This document shows positions 43,271 through 54,000 of a DNA stretch of 64,000 nt, piece after piece (position 1 is the stretch's first letter; every line of letters starts with the position of its first letter). Source of the DNA: Candidatus Saccharimonadota bacterium (GTDB lineage Bacteria; Patescibacteriota; Saccharimonadia; Saccharimonadales; Saccharimonadaceae); NCBI GenBank assembly GCA_017545505.1, contig JAFWNB010000003.1, positions 1 to 64,000 of the forward strand. Reading direction: 5' to 3'. Position numbers and translations under genes: made by a program. The notes below the pieces were generated by a model that had not been told where the DNA came from, did not search any database, and saw only the letters and a program-made list of their open reading frames with translations.

Positions 43271-43942
43271 ATGGAATTAAAACATCTAGGAATTATCGCA
43301 GATGGTAATCGTAGGTGGGCCAAAGAAAATGGGCTACCCAAAATCGAAGGTCACCGTCATGGTCTTAAAACCATCGAAACTTTAGTCGCAGCGGCCGCAA
43401 AAGCCAAAATCCCTTATCTAAGTTTTTATGTTTTTAGTACCGAAAATTGGGGGCGCGAAAAAACCGAAGTCAATTACATTATGAAAATGGCCGAAACCAA
43501 AATCATCAAAATGGCCGAAAAAATGGCCAAAAATAATGTACGACTTCTGATACTAGGCTCACGCGGCAAAGTTAATCCCACCTTAACTTCTCTCGGTGAA
43601 AAAGCCGAAAAAATCACTGAAAACTGTACTGGTACAACTGTCTGTTTTTGCTTTAATTATGGCGGCGAACAAGAAATTGCCGATGCCGCTAATATAGCAT
43701 TGGAAGTGGATGGGGAAATTACGCCAGAAACTATACGAAAACACTTATATCATCCCGAAGTCCCGGATTTAGATATGGTGGTACGCACTAGCGGCGAAGA
43801 ACGCATTTCTGGATTTATGCTATGGCGCGCAGCTTACGCCGAATTTATGTTTATCAAAAAGTATTTTCCAGAAATGGAAGCAGAAGATATTAATAGAATC
43901 ATAGCCGAATACGATAATCGTAATCGCAGATTTGGTAAATAG
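43271..43942 (+). CDS. uppS: Isoprenyl transferase (undecaprenyl diphosphate synthase family)
   Basis: 223 residues. GIIADGNRRWAKENGLPKIEGHRHG (Asp and Arg of the catalytic site), SFYVFSTENWGRE and the C-terminal VVRTSGEERISGFMLWRAAYAEFMF are the Z-prenyltransferase landmarks. Makes the C55 lipid carrier for peptidoglycan and surface glycans. Co-transcribed with frr. Confidence 0.97.
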   Translation: MELKHLGIIADGNRRWAKENGLPKIEGHRHGLKTIETLVAAAAKAKIPYLSFYVFSTENWGREKTEVNYIMKMAETKIIKMAEKMAKNNVRLLILGSRGKVNPTLTSLGEKAEKITENCTGTTVCFCFNYGGEQEIADAANIALEVDGEITPETIRKHLYHPEVPDLDMVVRTSGEERISGFMLWRAAYAEFMFIKKYFPEMEAEDINRIIAEYDNRNRRFGK

Positions 43943-43957
43943 TGGTATAATAAGCTT

Positions 43958-45175
43958 ATGGATATTTTTGCTGGAGTTATTGTCGGCCTATTAGTTTTAA
44001 TGCTTTTAGTGACTGCACACGAATTTGGTCATTTTATTGCCGCCCGTAGAAACGGGGTGAAGGTTTTGGAGTTTGGAATCTGTTTTCCGCCTCGCGCCAT
44101 TGCATGGGTTAAAGATCCAGAAACAAAAAAATGGAAAAGAATCCCACGTAAAGATTGGAAAAAACCTCAGGACGGTTTAATTTTTAGTCTAAACTGGCTT
44201 CCGATTGGTGGTTTTTGCCAAATGGACGGGGAATCGGATGCCGACACTAAAAAAGGTACTTTTGGTGCCGCTAGTTACTGGGCAAAAACCAAAATTCTTT
44301 TCGCCGGTGTAGCTATGAACTGGCTCGTCGCATTTATAATTTTTACAATTCTAGCTTGGGCAGGTATGCCAAAATTCATCGATAATCAATTTACCATAGA
44401 GAACGACACGAAAACAAACGCCACGCTCGTAGAAATAACATCCATTGCAGAAAACTCTCCAGCCGAACAAGCTGGTCTACAAAAAGGCGACAGAATTGTA
44501 TCATTAGATGGTAATAATTATACTCACGCCTATGAAATCACCGACTACAATGAAGCACATGCTGGCGAAAACGTGACATATGAAATCCAAAGAAAAGATG
44601 CAAATAACGAGACAACCGTCACATTACAGAAACAAGTGACTCTCAATCCGAAAGAATCCGAATACTTACTCGGAGTCACAATGGCTTCGGCTCAAACCTT
44701 GTCTTATTCAACCTGGTCAGCCCCAATCGTCGGCGCTGGCCTTACTCTTCAGTTAACCGGTGAAACATTCAAAGGTGTAGGTGTAATGATAGGTAATTTA
44801 ATATCCGGCACAGCTAGATTGTTTAGTCCAAACGCCGAAGTGCGGGAAAGTGGCCAAGAAGCAATTTCATCGGTCAGAGATTCTGTGTCTGGGCCAGTCG
44901 GGATTATCGGACAATTATTCCCAGCTTTTACAGCTGCCGGTCCAGCCAACCTAGCTTTCCTTGCCGCACTTATTTCGGTTTCACTTGCTTGTATGAACGT
45001 ACTGCCAGTCCCAGCGCTTGACGGTGGCCGTTGGCTGCTTATTACAATTTATAAAATCCGCAAGAAAAAACTCACCAAAGAAACAGAAGAAAAAATTGTC
45101 GCACGCGCTTTTATGGTATTACTTGCTTTAATCTTTATCGTTACTATTCTCGATATCGTAAGGTTGGCTCAATGA
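43958..45175 (+). CDS. rseP: RseP-like site-2 intramembrane metalloprotease (M50)
   Basis: 405 residues. TM1 holds the zinc motif TAHEFGHFIAARR (about 20-32, HExxH). A PDZ domain lies at about 160-235 (IAENSPAEQAGLQKGDRIVSLDG), and the third zinc ligand lies in NVLPVPALDGGRWL (about 348-361). C-terminal TM about 383-401. A GxxFxP-like SLNWLPIGGFCQMDGE loop is present. Cleaves anti-sigma factors or signal-peptide remnants in the membrane. TATAAT (43946-43951) ends 6 bases before the ATG. Overlaps the CPBP gene by 4 bases. Confidence 0.96.
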   Translation: MDIFAGVIVGLLVLMLLVTAHEFGHFIAARRNGVKVLEFGICFPPRAIAWVKDPETKKWKRIPRKDWKKPQDGLIFSLNWLPIGGFCQMDGESDADTKKGTFGAASYWAKTKILFAGVAMNWLVAFIIFTILAWAGMPKFIDNQFTIENDTKTNATLVEITSIAENSPAEQAGLQKGDRIVSLDGNNYTHAYEITDYNEAHAGENVTYEIQRKDANNETTVTLQKQVTLNPKESEYLLGVTMASAQTLSYSTWSAPIVGAGLTLQLTGETFKGVGVMIGNLISGTARLFSPNAEVRESGQEAISSVRDSVSGPVGIIGQLFPAFTAAGPANLAFLAALISVSLACMNVLPVPALDGGRWLLITIYKIRKKKLTKETEEKIVARAFMVLLALIFIVTILDIVRLAQ

Positions 45176-45939
45176 CCATAAAAAAAGCGCCTACTAAAAC
45201 TCCGACCAAAAGAATAGTATTACTAGTTTTAGTGGCAATCGTTTGGACAGTCGCCTCCATCATTGCCTCGCAACTATTAATAGGTTACCTATTAATACTA
45301 ATATTAGGTTCCGAAGCACTTTCTCAACCACTCTGGACCGCAATTTATTCTGCTTTATCTTATATACTTGCTTTAATTCTAATCATCATCGTTCCACCAC
45401 TAGTCTTCAAAAAACATCCAGAACTAAAATCCGACCGAATCTCGCTCGGATTAAGAGGATTACCAACTTGGTCAGACATTGGACTAGCTCCTGTAGGGTT
45501 CATAGTCTATTTAATGCTAGCCTCAGTTATTACTTGGTTTTTCACCCTATTCCCATGGTTTAATCCCGAACAAGCGCAAAATGTCGGATTTAGCACATAT
45601 ATGACTAGCGTAGACCGCATTATTGCTTTCTTTACTTTAGTAATTATCGCCCCAATTGCTGAGGAAGTCATCTTCCGTGGCTGGCTTTATGGCAGGCTAA
45701 GAGCCAGATTTTCTAAAAAAGTATCAGATACTACATCAATGATATTATCAATGTTGTTGGTATCTTTAGTATTCGGGCTCGTACATTTTCAGTGGAATGT
45801 TGGTGTTAATGTTTTTGCAATGTCTATCGTACTTTGCGGCTTACGAGAAATTACCGGCACCATTTATTCTGGTATAATCTTACATATACTAAAAAATGGC
45901 CTAGCCTTTTATTTAATATATGTAATTGGTATAGCATAA
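45172..45939 (+). CDS. CPBP-family intramembrane protease (CAAX protease-like)
   Basis: 255 residues with six or more TM segments. The EExxxR motif is seen in APIAEEVIFRGWLYGRLR (about 161-178), the second in SLVFGLVHFQWN (FxxxH, about 200-211), and the third near the C-terminal GIILHILKNG. Members cleave prenylated or small secreted peptides. ATGA overlap with rseP implies coupling. Confidence 0.92.
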   Translation: MTIKKAPTKTPTKRIVLLVLVAIVWTVASIIASQLLIGYLLILILGSEALSQPLWTAIYSALSYILALILIIIVPPLVFKKHPELKSDRISLGLRGLPTWSDIGLAPVGFIVYLMLASVITWFFTLFPWFNPEQAQNVGFSTYMTSVDRIIAFFTLVIIAPIAEEVIFRGWLYGRLRARFSKKVSDTTSMILSMLLVSLVFGLVHFQWNVGVNVFAMSIVLCGLREITGTIYSGIILHILKNGLAFYLIYVIGIA

Positions 45940-45970
45940 AACTTAGAGGTTTTATGTTATAATTCTAACT

Positions 45971-47209
45971 ATGAAACTATCTAAATCTTTTATCAAGACA
46001 TTAAGAGAGGCCCCAAAAGACGAAACCGCTAAAAATGGCGCACTTTTAGTACGTGCTGGTTATATCCATAAAGAAATGGCCGGCGTATATGATTATTTAC
46101 CGCTTGGCCTTAAAGTTATCGAAAACATCAAAAGTATTATTAGAGAAGAGTTAAATAAACTCGGTTGTGAAGAGATTTCAATGACCGCCTTGCAAAACCC
46201 AGAACCATGGGAAAAAACCGGCCGTTTTTCTGATTCCGAAGTAGATATTTGGTTTAAAACCGAATTAAACTCTGGTGGCATTTTAGGATTAGCCCCCACC
46301 CATGAAGAACCAATTACAAATATGTTAAAAAGCTATATTTCGAGCTATAAAGATCTACCATTTTCAGTTTATCAATTCCAAACCAAGTTTAGAAATGAAC
46401 TTCGCGCCAAATCTGGTATTTTACGCGGACGAGAATTCTTAATGAAAGATTTATACAGCTTCCATACTTCGGAAAAAGATTTAGATGATTTTTATGCAAA
46501 AGTTGAAACCGCTTATCAAAACATCTTTAAATATCTCGGAATCGGCGATATTACATTTGAAACTTTTGCATCTGGAGGTATTTTTTCTAAGTATTCACAC
46601 GAATTTCAGACTCTATTACCGGTCGGTGAAGACACAATCTACTACAACAACGATAAATCGCTAGTTTTCAATAAAGAAGTCTTCGAAGATGAAGTCCTAG
46701 ATGAATTTGGTGTCAAAAAAGAAGATTTTGTTGAAACTACAGGCGCCGAAGTGGGCAATATTTTCAAGCTCAAGTTCAAATATTCTGAACCGCTTGGCCT
46801 CAATTTCGTAGATAACGACAACGAAACTAAAACCGTTTATATGGGCTGCTATGGTATCGGTGTCTCAAGATTAATGGGCGTCATCGCCGAAAATTTTGCA
46901 GACGAAAAAGGTTTAATTTGGCCAGAATCAATTACACCGTATAAGTATTATTTAGTAGGAATCGGAGAAGAAGGCTCTAAAAAAGCCGACCAACTATACA
47001 GCGAGCATGAGGATCTAATCATTTTTGACGACCGAGATCTAAGAATTGGCGAAAAATTTGCTGACTCCGAACTCATGGGCATACCATACCGCATAGTTGT
47101 TTCTGATAAAACTTTAGCAAGCAATTCAGCCGAATTAACCTCAAGAGCAACTGGCGAAACCAAAATTATCACTTTAGATGACCTCGCACACCTATTAGCG
47201 AGGAAATAA
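45971..47209 (+). CDS. proS: Prolyl-tRNA synthetase without editing insert
   Basis: 412 residues; the usual bacterial enzyme is about 570 because of an editing (INS) domain between motifs 2 and 3, absent here. Class II motifs: GVYDYLPLGLKVIENI, FQTKFRNELRAKSGILRGREFLMKD (motif 2) and MGCYGIGVSRLMGVIAE (motif 3). The anticodon domain (about 315-412) ends the protein. The short form is known in some alphaproteobacteria and organelles. TATAAT ends 7 bases before the ATG. Overlaps the iscS start by one base. Confidence 0.96.
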   Translation: MKLSKSFIKTLREAPKDETAKNGALLVRAGYIHKEMAGVYDYLPLGLKVIENIKSIIREELNKLGCEEISMTALQNPEPWEKTGRFSDSEVDIWFKTELNSGGILGLAPTHEEPITNMLKSYISSYKDLPFSVYQFQTKFRNELRAKSGILRGREFLMKDLYSFHTSEKDLDDFYAKVETAYQNIFKYLGIGDITFETFASGGIFSKYSHEFQTLLPVGEDTIYYNNDKSLVFNKEVFEDEVLDEFGVKKEDFVETTGAEVGNIFKLKFKYSEPLGLNFVDNDNETKTVYMGCYGIGVSRLMGVIAENFADEKGLIWPESITPYKYYLVGIGEEGSKKADQLYSEHEDLIIFDDRDLRIGEKFADSELMGIPYRIVVSDKTLASNSAELTSRATGETKIITLDDLAHLLARK

Positions 47210-48261
47210 TGATTTATTTAGATCACGCAGCCACTACGCCACTTCTGCCAGAAGTATTAAGTGCTATGCATCAAGCAGAAAAACACTTCTTTGCTAATGC
47301 ATCGGCACTGCATACACCAGGACACATTGCGAAAAATCAAATCGAAGAATGTCGCGCCCTACTCGCTAAGCTTATCAACGCAGAGCCAGAAGAAATTATT
47401 TTTACATCCGGCGCCAGCGAGTCAAACAATACGGTAATTCGTACTTTTGAGGGCCACCAAATCGAAACTTCCGACCTAGAGCATCATTCAGTTTTTGAGG
47501 CCGCCAACGCCTATAGAGGTAAAGCATCTCCAAGGCTATATTCATATATGTTAGTAAACAACGAAATCGGCGAAATTTTAGATTTACCAGATAAAAAAGA
47601 TGGTTATTTACACTCAGATTTAACTCAAGCCTTAGGAAAAATCCCAGTCGATATTAAAAAACTAAACTTAGATTATGCAACATTTTCAGCCCATAAAATT
47701 GGAGGCCCAATTGGTGTTGGCGCTTTATACGTGAAGAAAAATGCTCCATTCAAGCCACTAATTATTGGTGGTAACCAAGAAGGCAAACGTCGCGGCGGAA
47801 CTTACAATACCATAGGTATTATCGGTTTTAAGGCAGCATTAGAATATATCGATAAGCACAAAACTTGGCAAATATATGATAAAAAGATTCGAAATTTGCG
47901 AGATATTTTAGCAAAAAGAATTTTGCAAGAAATATCCGGAAGTAGTCTTAATACCAATTTAAAAAAGGGAAAATCCTTGCCCAATATTCTAAACGTATCC
48001 TTTAAGGCTGCCGAGGGCGAATCAATTCAATTATACTTAGACGCAGAGGGAATCATTGTCTCTACCGGTTCTGCCTGCGCTTCTGGTGACATCACGCCGT
48101 CTCATGTTTTGATGGCCAAAACGGGCGATGCCGAAATCGCACATTCAAGTATCCGTTTTTCGTTCGGACTAGATAATAATATAGAAGACATCGATAAAGT
48201 CATGACGGTTTTGCCCAAAATTATTGACCGTTTACAAAAAATCAGTACAATAAATCTATGA
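47209..48261 (+). CDS. iscS: Cysteine desulfurase (NifS/IscS family)
   Basis: 350 residues. YLDHAATTPLLPEVLSAM at the start, SGASESNNTVI for PLP phosphate, SAHKIGGPIGVGALYV with the PLP Lys (about 162), and the sulfur-carrying Cys in STGSACASGD (about 286). Gives persulfide for Fe-S clusters and tRNA thiolation. ATGA overlap with iscU. Confidence 0.97.
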   Translation: MIYLDHAATTPLLPEVLSAMHQAEKHFFANASALHTPGHIAKNQIEECRALLAKLINAEPEEIIFTSGASESNNTVIRTFEGHQIETSDLEHHSVFEAANAYRGKASPRLYSYMLVNNEIGEILDLPDKKDGYLHSDLTQALGKIPVDIKKLNLDYATFSAHKIGGPIGVGALYVKKNAPFKPLIIGGNQEGKRRGGTYNTIGIIGFKAALEYIDKHKTWQIYDKKIRNLRDILAKRILQEISGSSLNTNLKKGKSLPNILNVSFKAAEGESIQLYLDAEGIIVSTGSACASGDITPSHVLMAKTGDAEIAHSSIRFSFGLDNNIEDIDKVMTVLPKIIDRLQKISTINL

Positions 48262-48656
48262 ACGAAGGTGAAGATTGGGTATACTCAGAAAAAGTTAAGG
48301 ATCATTTTTTGCATCCGCGTAATTTTTTAATGGGAGATGAATCAAAATTTAAATACGATGCTGTAGGTTTAGTAGGAAATCCAATTTGTGGCGATCAAAT
48401 GAAAATGTTTATCAAAGTCAAAGACGATAAAATTCAAGACTTACGTTGGAAAACCTACGGTTGCGCTTCCGCTATTGCTTCTACTTCTGCGCTCTCCGAA
48501 ATCGCCAAAGGGAAAACCTTAGACGAAGCATTAAAGATTTCGGCTCATGATATAGACGATTTCCTTGGTAATTTGCCAAAACATAAATTTCATTGCTCTA
48601 TCTTAGGTCATGACGCCCTAAAGAATGCTATTGAAAACTACCGCAAAAGCACTTGA
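48258..48656 (+). CDS. iscU: IscU/NifU-like Fe-S scaffold protein
   Basis: 132 residues. Three cluster Cys: GNPICGDQMKMFIKV (about 34-48), WKTYGCASAIASTSALSE and the C-terminal HKFHCSILGHDALKNAI. The Asp after the first Cys (GD) is kept. Accepts sulfur from the desulfurase encoded upstream, with which it overlaps. Confidence 0.96.
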   Translation: MNEGEDWVYSEKVKDHFLHPRNFLMGDESKFKYDAVGLVGNPICGDQMKMFIKVKDDKIQDLRWKTYGCASAIASTSALSEIAKGKTLDEALKISAHDIDDFLGNLPKHKFHCSILGHDALKNAIENYRKST

Positions 48657-48709
48657 CATTTTCTAGGATTTTCTGTAAACTCATCTAGGACTTAAATAGG
48701 TATTATTTT

Positions 48710-49156
48710 ATGATTAAAAAAACTGTAAGTTTAACCGCTGAAGGTAAAAAAGAATTAGAAAAAGAGCTAGACGAATTAATTAAAAATCGTCCCGCCATCA
48801 CCGAACGAATTGCTACCGCTCGTGCTTTTGGTGATTTGTCCGAAAACGAAGAATACAGCTCCGCCAGAAATGAACAAAAAATCGCTGAATCCCGCATTTT
48901 AGAAATTCAAGAATTATTAAAAAACGCCAAAATCATTCGTAACGGCAAAAAAGACAAAGTAGTACTTGGTGCGACTGTTGTTTTTGAAATGGATAAAAGA
49001 AAAGTTGAATACACAGTGGTCGGCCCTACTGAAGCAAACCCGCTAGAAGGCAAAATTTCAAACGAGTCACCAATCGGCAAAGCGCTTTTTGGCCGCAAAC
49101 CAGGCGACACTTTCGATTTCAATGACAAAAAAGTGAAAATCATAGAAATAAAATAA
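48710..49156 (+). CDS. greA: Transcription elongation factor GreA
   Basis: 148 residues. The coiled-coil N-terminus has LTAEGKKELEKELDELIKNRP and the acidic tip ARAFGDLSENEEYSSARNEQ (canonical GDLSENxEY). The FKBP-like C-terminal domain has ISNESPIGKALFGRKPGDT. Rescues backtracked RNA polymerase. Followed by a possible decayed palindromic element. Confidence 0.98.
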   Translation: MIKKTVSLTAEGKKELEKELDELIKNRPAITERIATARAFGDLSENEEYSSARNEQKIAESRILEIQELLKNAKIIRNGKKDKVVLGATVVFEMDKRKVEYTVVGPTEANPLEGKISNESPIGKALFGRKPGDTFDFNDKKVKIIEIK

Positions 49157-49226
49157 CAAAGAACATCTTTTCATAGATCTTGAGCTAACAAAACCACTCT
49201 TATAGTGTCCGAGAAGGTGCTTTTCC
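49157..49226. repeat. Possible degenerate palindromic element, copy 4
   Basis: Arms AAAGAACATCTTTTC and GAGAAGGTGCTTTT pair imperfectly. The centre keeps a CATAGATCTTGAG and TAGTGTCC frame like the core of copies 1-3, but lacks the clean inner GG.C/G.CC stem. It may simply be a terminator after greA. Confidence 0.3.
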
Positions 49227-49251
49227 GATATATTTATGTTATAATTACAAC

Positions 49252-50703
49252 ATGTTACTCGAAGATTATCGCAACGAAAGATTAAAAAAACTTGAAGAAA
49301 TCAAAAATCGTGGCATTGAACCATATCCATCAAAATCTAAACGAAATGTCCACATTTCCGAAATTGTAAATCATTTTGACGAAAAACAGGGTCAAGAAGT
49401 TACTATTGCTGGCCGCATCGTAGCTATCCGCTCTTTTGGTAAACTAGTTTTTATAAAGCTTCGCGATTATTCAGGCGAAGTACAAATATTCATGAAAGCA
49501 GTGCCAGACGAAACTCCTAATAACTTATTTGGCGCCAAAGACATTCGACTCTTGGATATTGGCGACTTTATCGAAGCTACTGGTAAAGTAGATAAATCTC
49601 AAACTGGAGAAATATCAGTTTTTTGTGATTTCGTAAAACTTCTCACTAAATCACTTCGACCACTTCCAGAAAAATTTACCAACAAAGAGGAACGTTACCG
49701 CCGACGCTACGTAGATATGAACGTCAATCCTGAAGTGCGCGAAAGATTAGTACGTAGATCAAAATTTTGGCAAGCCACACGAGATTTTATGAATTCACAT
49801 GGTTTTATCGAAATCAACATTCCAATTTTAGAACATACTACTGGTGGCGCCGACGCCGAACCATTCGTTACCCATATGAATGCTCTAGACGAGGACTTTT
49901 ATCTAAGGATTTCGCACGAATTACCATTAAAGCGTTTGCTTGGTGGTGGCTTTGAAAAAGTCTACGACATCGGCGCAAGATTTAGAAATGAAGGCGTAGA
50001 CGATGAACATCTACCAGAACATATTGCATTTGAAGCATATGCTGCATATGAAAACTACGAAGACGGCATGAAACTTTACGAAGAAATGATCAAATATGTC
50101 GCCAAAGAAACCTGGGGCACTTTGAAATATAATGTCGGTGGTTTCGAAATCGATTTAGATCAAGAATGGCCACGTTACAAATATGCCGATTTATTGCGCG
50201 AAAAATTTGATGTAGACGTCTTCAATCCCGACAGGGAGCAACTAATTAGAATCCTTAAAGAAAATGGCGTAGAATCCAATTTCGATATGACTACACCGCA
50301 TCTAATCGATCACGTTTGGAAGCTAATTCGCAAAACCTCCGCTGGGCCTTACTGGATTATCGAAGAGCCACTAAGCTTATCGCCTCTAGCCAAAAAATCC
50401 GCCAATAATCCATTGGTAACCGAAAGATTCCATCCAGTAATAGCCGGGACAGAAATGGGGAATGGTTTTTCGGAATTAAATGATCCATTAGATCAATTAG
50501 AGCGCTTCAAAGAACAACAAGCCGCAAGAGACGCTGGTGACAAAGAAGCACAAATGCTCGATATGGACTTCGTCGAAATGCTAGAATATGGCATGCCACC
50601 AGCTTGTGGTTGGGGCAACTCCGAACGCAATTTTTGGCTACTTGAAGGCGTCTCTGGCCGCGAAGCAGTGCCATTCCCATTAATTAGATCAAAAGAAGAT
50701 TAG
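49252..50703 (+). CDS. lysS: Lysyl-tRNA synthetase, class II
   Basis: 483 residues. OB-fold anticodon domain about 55-145 (VTIAGRIVAIRSFGKLVFIKLRD). The catalytic domain has RRYVDMNVNP, HTTGGADAEPFVTHMNALDEDFYLRISHELPLKRL and motif 2 IGARFRNEGVDDEHLPEH. The motif 3 region reads EYGMPPACGWGNSERNFWLL where most LysRS have GLGIGIDR; the Arg is kept (SER) but the glycines are changed. TATAAT (49240-49245) ends 6 bases before the ATG. Charges tRNA-Lys. Confidence 0.95.
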   Translation: MLLEDYRNERLKKLEEIKNRGIEPYPSKSKRNVHISEIVNHFDEKQGQEVTIAGRIVAIRSFGKLVFIKLRDYSGEVQIFMKAVPDETPNNLFGAKDIRLLDIGDFIEATGKVDKSQTGEISVFCDFVKLLTKSLRPLPEKFTNKEERYRRRYVDMNVNPEVRERLVRRSKFWQATRDFMNSHGFIEINIPILEHTTGGADAEPFVTHMNALDEDFYLRISHELPLKRLLGGGFEKVYDIGARFRNEGVDDEHLPEHIAFEAYAAYENYEDGMKLYEEMIKYVAKETWGTLKYNVGGFEIDLDQEWPRYKYADLLREKFDVDVFNPDREQLIRILKENGVESNFDMTTPHLIDHVWKLIRKTSAGPYWIIEEPLSLSPLAKKSANNPLVTERFHPVIAGTEMGNGFSELNDPLDQLERFKEQQAARDAGDKEAQMLDMDFVEMLEYGMPPACGWGNSERNFWLLEGVSGREAVPFPLIRSKED

Positions 50704-50918
50704 AACTCTACGACTTTATCGTGCGATTTTATACCGCGAACTATCCTAATTGAAGTTTTTGCTACTTTAAAATAGTCAGCAAGACGCTCGATTAAAACCT
50801 TATTCGCTTCGCCATCATGAGGTTTAGCACGAAGATAAACGATATAATTACTTTCATCAATCTCGACAATTTTTTCTTGCGAAGAATTGGTTTTAACTTT
50901 TACAAAGATTTTAGGCAT
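50700..50918 (-). CDS. DUF167 (YggU-like) protein
   Basis: 72 residues. KVKTNSSQEKIVE, YIVYLRAKPHDGEANKVLIERLADYF and a VRGIKSHDKVVE end match DUF167 fully. A small alpha/beta protein of unknown role, common in bacteria. Its stop overlaps the end of lysS by 4 bases on the opposite strand. Confidence 0.93.
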   Translation of the reverse strand: MPKIFVKVKTNSSQEKIVEIDESNYIVYLRAKPHDGEANKVLIERLADYFKVAKTSIRIVRGIKSHDKVVEF

Positions 50919-51074
50919 ATTTCTATATTATATCACACTTATGTTATTCTGTCAATTCTCGGTGCAAAACTCACAAAAAAATACGATTAAAGCACTTGTG
51001 TTTTTAATATAATAAATATATAATAAAAATGTGCAATGTAGAGAGAGGTAACAAAAAAACTGCGGGAGGAAAAA

Positions 51075-54000
51075 TTGTTTAAAAGAAAAACGCTATTTTG
51101 GTGCGTTTCGTCTGTACTGAGTATAGTATGTGTTTTTTGCTTGCAGAATTCTGTTTATGGTGCCGCCGTACAAAGCAACCTCACGATGACAGTGAGCGAT
51201 GATCTTCTAGAATATTCGATCACACCTTCACCTGGTGGAACCTTCGGCAAATCCAGTAATAACACTATCAGCATCACAACAAACAACTATACTGGGTATT
51301 CTTTATCGATTGCCACAAACGAATCGACGAGCATGCTAAATAGTGATGACGTTGAAATTGAATCTATTAGCTCTTCAATAGATGAGTCAACTTTTTCTTC
51401 CAATAGCAGCTACAATAATCAATGGGGATATAAACCCAGCCAATATGTTACGACTAATGGCGGAATCAACACAATAGTTCAAAATACCAATTATTTACCA
51501 GCGCCATCAATGAGTGGTGATCTTTTGGCGGTAACAAATACCGCAAATAGCACCGCAAACACCTATACCTTGACATTTGGTGCAAGAGTTGACACAACTC
51601 TACCGGCTGATACATATTCCTACACCTATATCCTTACTGCAGTCACAAACTCAATCGTTTATAATATAACTTACGACGACAACACCACCGATACTGTCAC
51701 CAACATGCCAGTTCCAAATCCTCAGGCCATAACAATAGACGGCAGTACTCCGGCAGAAGAAAGTTACGCAACACTTTCTGACGCAATTCCAGTGCGCAAC
51801 GAAAAGAAATTTGCCGGTTGGTGCGATGTAGCCACAACTCCAGATGCCACAACCGGAGACGACACTTGTTCAGGAACGCTTTATGAGGCAGGCGATGACT
51901 TGCCAATCGATCAAACTGCAGCGCCAAATATTACTTTGTATGCTGTTTGGGTGGATACATTGTTCCCAATTGTTTGGAATCATATGGATCCCTGCACGTT
52001 CAATGGTGCAACCAATGGAAATATAACAGGTTCTGAATGCGAAGAATACTGGGATGTGAGATTTATTGATACTGGTATTCCATTATATAGCCAAACTAAT
52101 TTCAGCAAAGATTATGAAATTCATTTCACAATTGACCACTATCTTCCTAGTGAGCAGGTAGATTTTTATGGTTCTGAAGATAATGGTCAGCAGACTTTCG
52201 TAAATGATAAGCTTGGTTCTAATGCGGGTGACAAGAAGGCCCCTGGTGTCGTCGTAAGGCGTAATGGTGGCAATAATATAGATGTTAATTCCAAATATAG
52301 TGATGCCCAAATAAGTGCTCCGTATAATTATCAACAAGTCAGTGATGTTTCCGTCTTCAGGTTAGATGGCACTATATATTATAGTTTGAATGGCGGTCCG
52401 CTGATTTTCCTCCAAGATCTCCCATCAAATTACAGCCAGTTCTTTGGTCTTCATACTTGGTTTGGTGCTTATCCAAGAGATGACTGTACTGGCGATGATT
52501 ATGTCTGTACTAATGCTAAACGTATCTTGCAGGGTACTTTGTCTAATATGTATATTAGGCTAGGTGAGTATTCTGATGACGACGTTCATACCATTAACTT
52601 CAAAAAGAATGATGGCACAACTACTAATGAAGCAACTTATTTAATTAAAGACGGTGGTTCAATTACTACTTTGCCGTCCGCCCCAACTTACACTAATCAC
52701 ATATTCCAGGGTTGGTTTACGACGCAAACTGGTGGCACTGAAGTAACTGCTTCTACTGTTCCGACTGCTTCAACGGATTATTATGCTCATTGGCTTGGAA
52801 CTGTGGCAATTGCAGATATTACTACGACTCAAATAGCTCTTCAACCTGGCAATTCAGAAACTATCGTAATAGCAAACAGTAACGAGCTTGAGCCATACGA
52901 ATTTAGTTCTGATCATCAAGGCGTCGCCACAGTTGATCCGGACACTGGTGAAGTTACGGCAGTAGCGGCTGGTACGGCAACAATTACAATAACCGGAAAG
53001 CTTTCTGGTGAGACTAAAACTATTCCTGTTACGGTAGCTGGACAAACTTATCAAGTTTATTTTGATTCGCAAGGCGGTTCTGCGGTTAGTCCAAATCCTA
53101 TAGAAGTGGGTGATGGTGGCACGATTAATCCTTTGCCGACATCTATTAAGGCAAATAGCGAACTTGAGGGATGGTATACTGAGCCAAATGGTGGTGGGAC
53201 TAAACTATCAACTACAACTGTGTTTGTATCAAATACCCCGAAACAGTACTACGCAAATTGGGTAGAACAGCAGTATGTTTGTAAGCCAGCTACATCGCTT
53301 CATGTTGAACCATGTACAAGAACCAGTGCTGGGTGTGCTGCGGCCGGTTATACTAACAAAGACATTACCTATGGCTCACTTATCGAACAAGGCGCCACTT
53401 CCTTGACCGCCGGTAATGCTATGACTTGTGACATCAATGCAGATGGCTATTTTGACGAGGCGGATGAGAGATTCTATTATTTGACCGATGTAGGCGATAA
53501 TGCCGCATTGATTTACTATAAGAGTATTAATAATAACGAAAACCTTTGGAACGATGCCTTGACGCTACTCCCAACTTCAAGCACAACTGGTTGGACTAAC
53601 CCTCATCTAGTAACATTTGGCGCCGGTGATTACAATGGTAAAGTCGCAAGATATATGAGCTATAACGAAGCTAGAGCAACCTGCAATAATAGCACTAACA
53701 ACTTTGGTACTAATGGGAAATGTGTGTACATTCTTGAACAATCTAATTTCGCCTACACTAACATACGTGATGGCTATTGGCTAGGGAGCACCAATAATGC
53801 TCGGGTTCATACATCTAGTCGTAACATCACAACTAATTCTCAGAGAAATGGTGTACGTCCTGTAATTGAGGTGCCGATGGATTATGTATCTCTTCACGTT
53901 CAAGCGCAGTTTGACATTACATTTGATCCACATAATGGTGACTCTACCACTACTGTCACAATTGACGAGGGAGATTCACTTAGTACAAATATTCCAGCCA

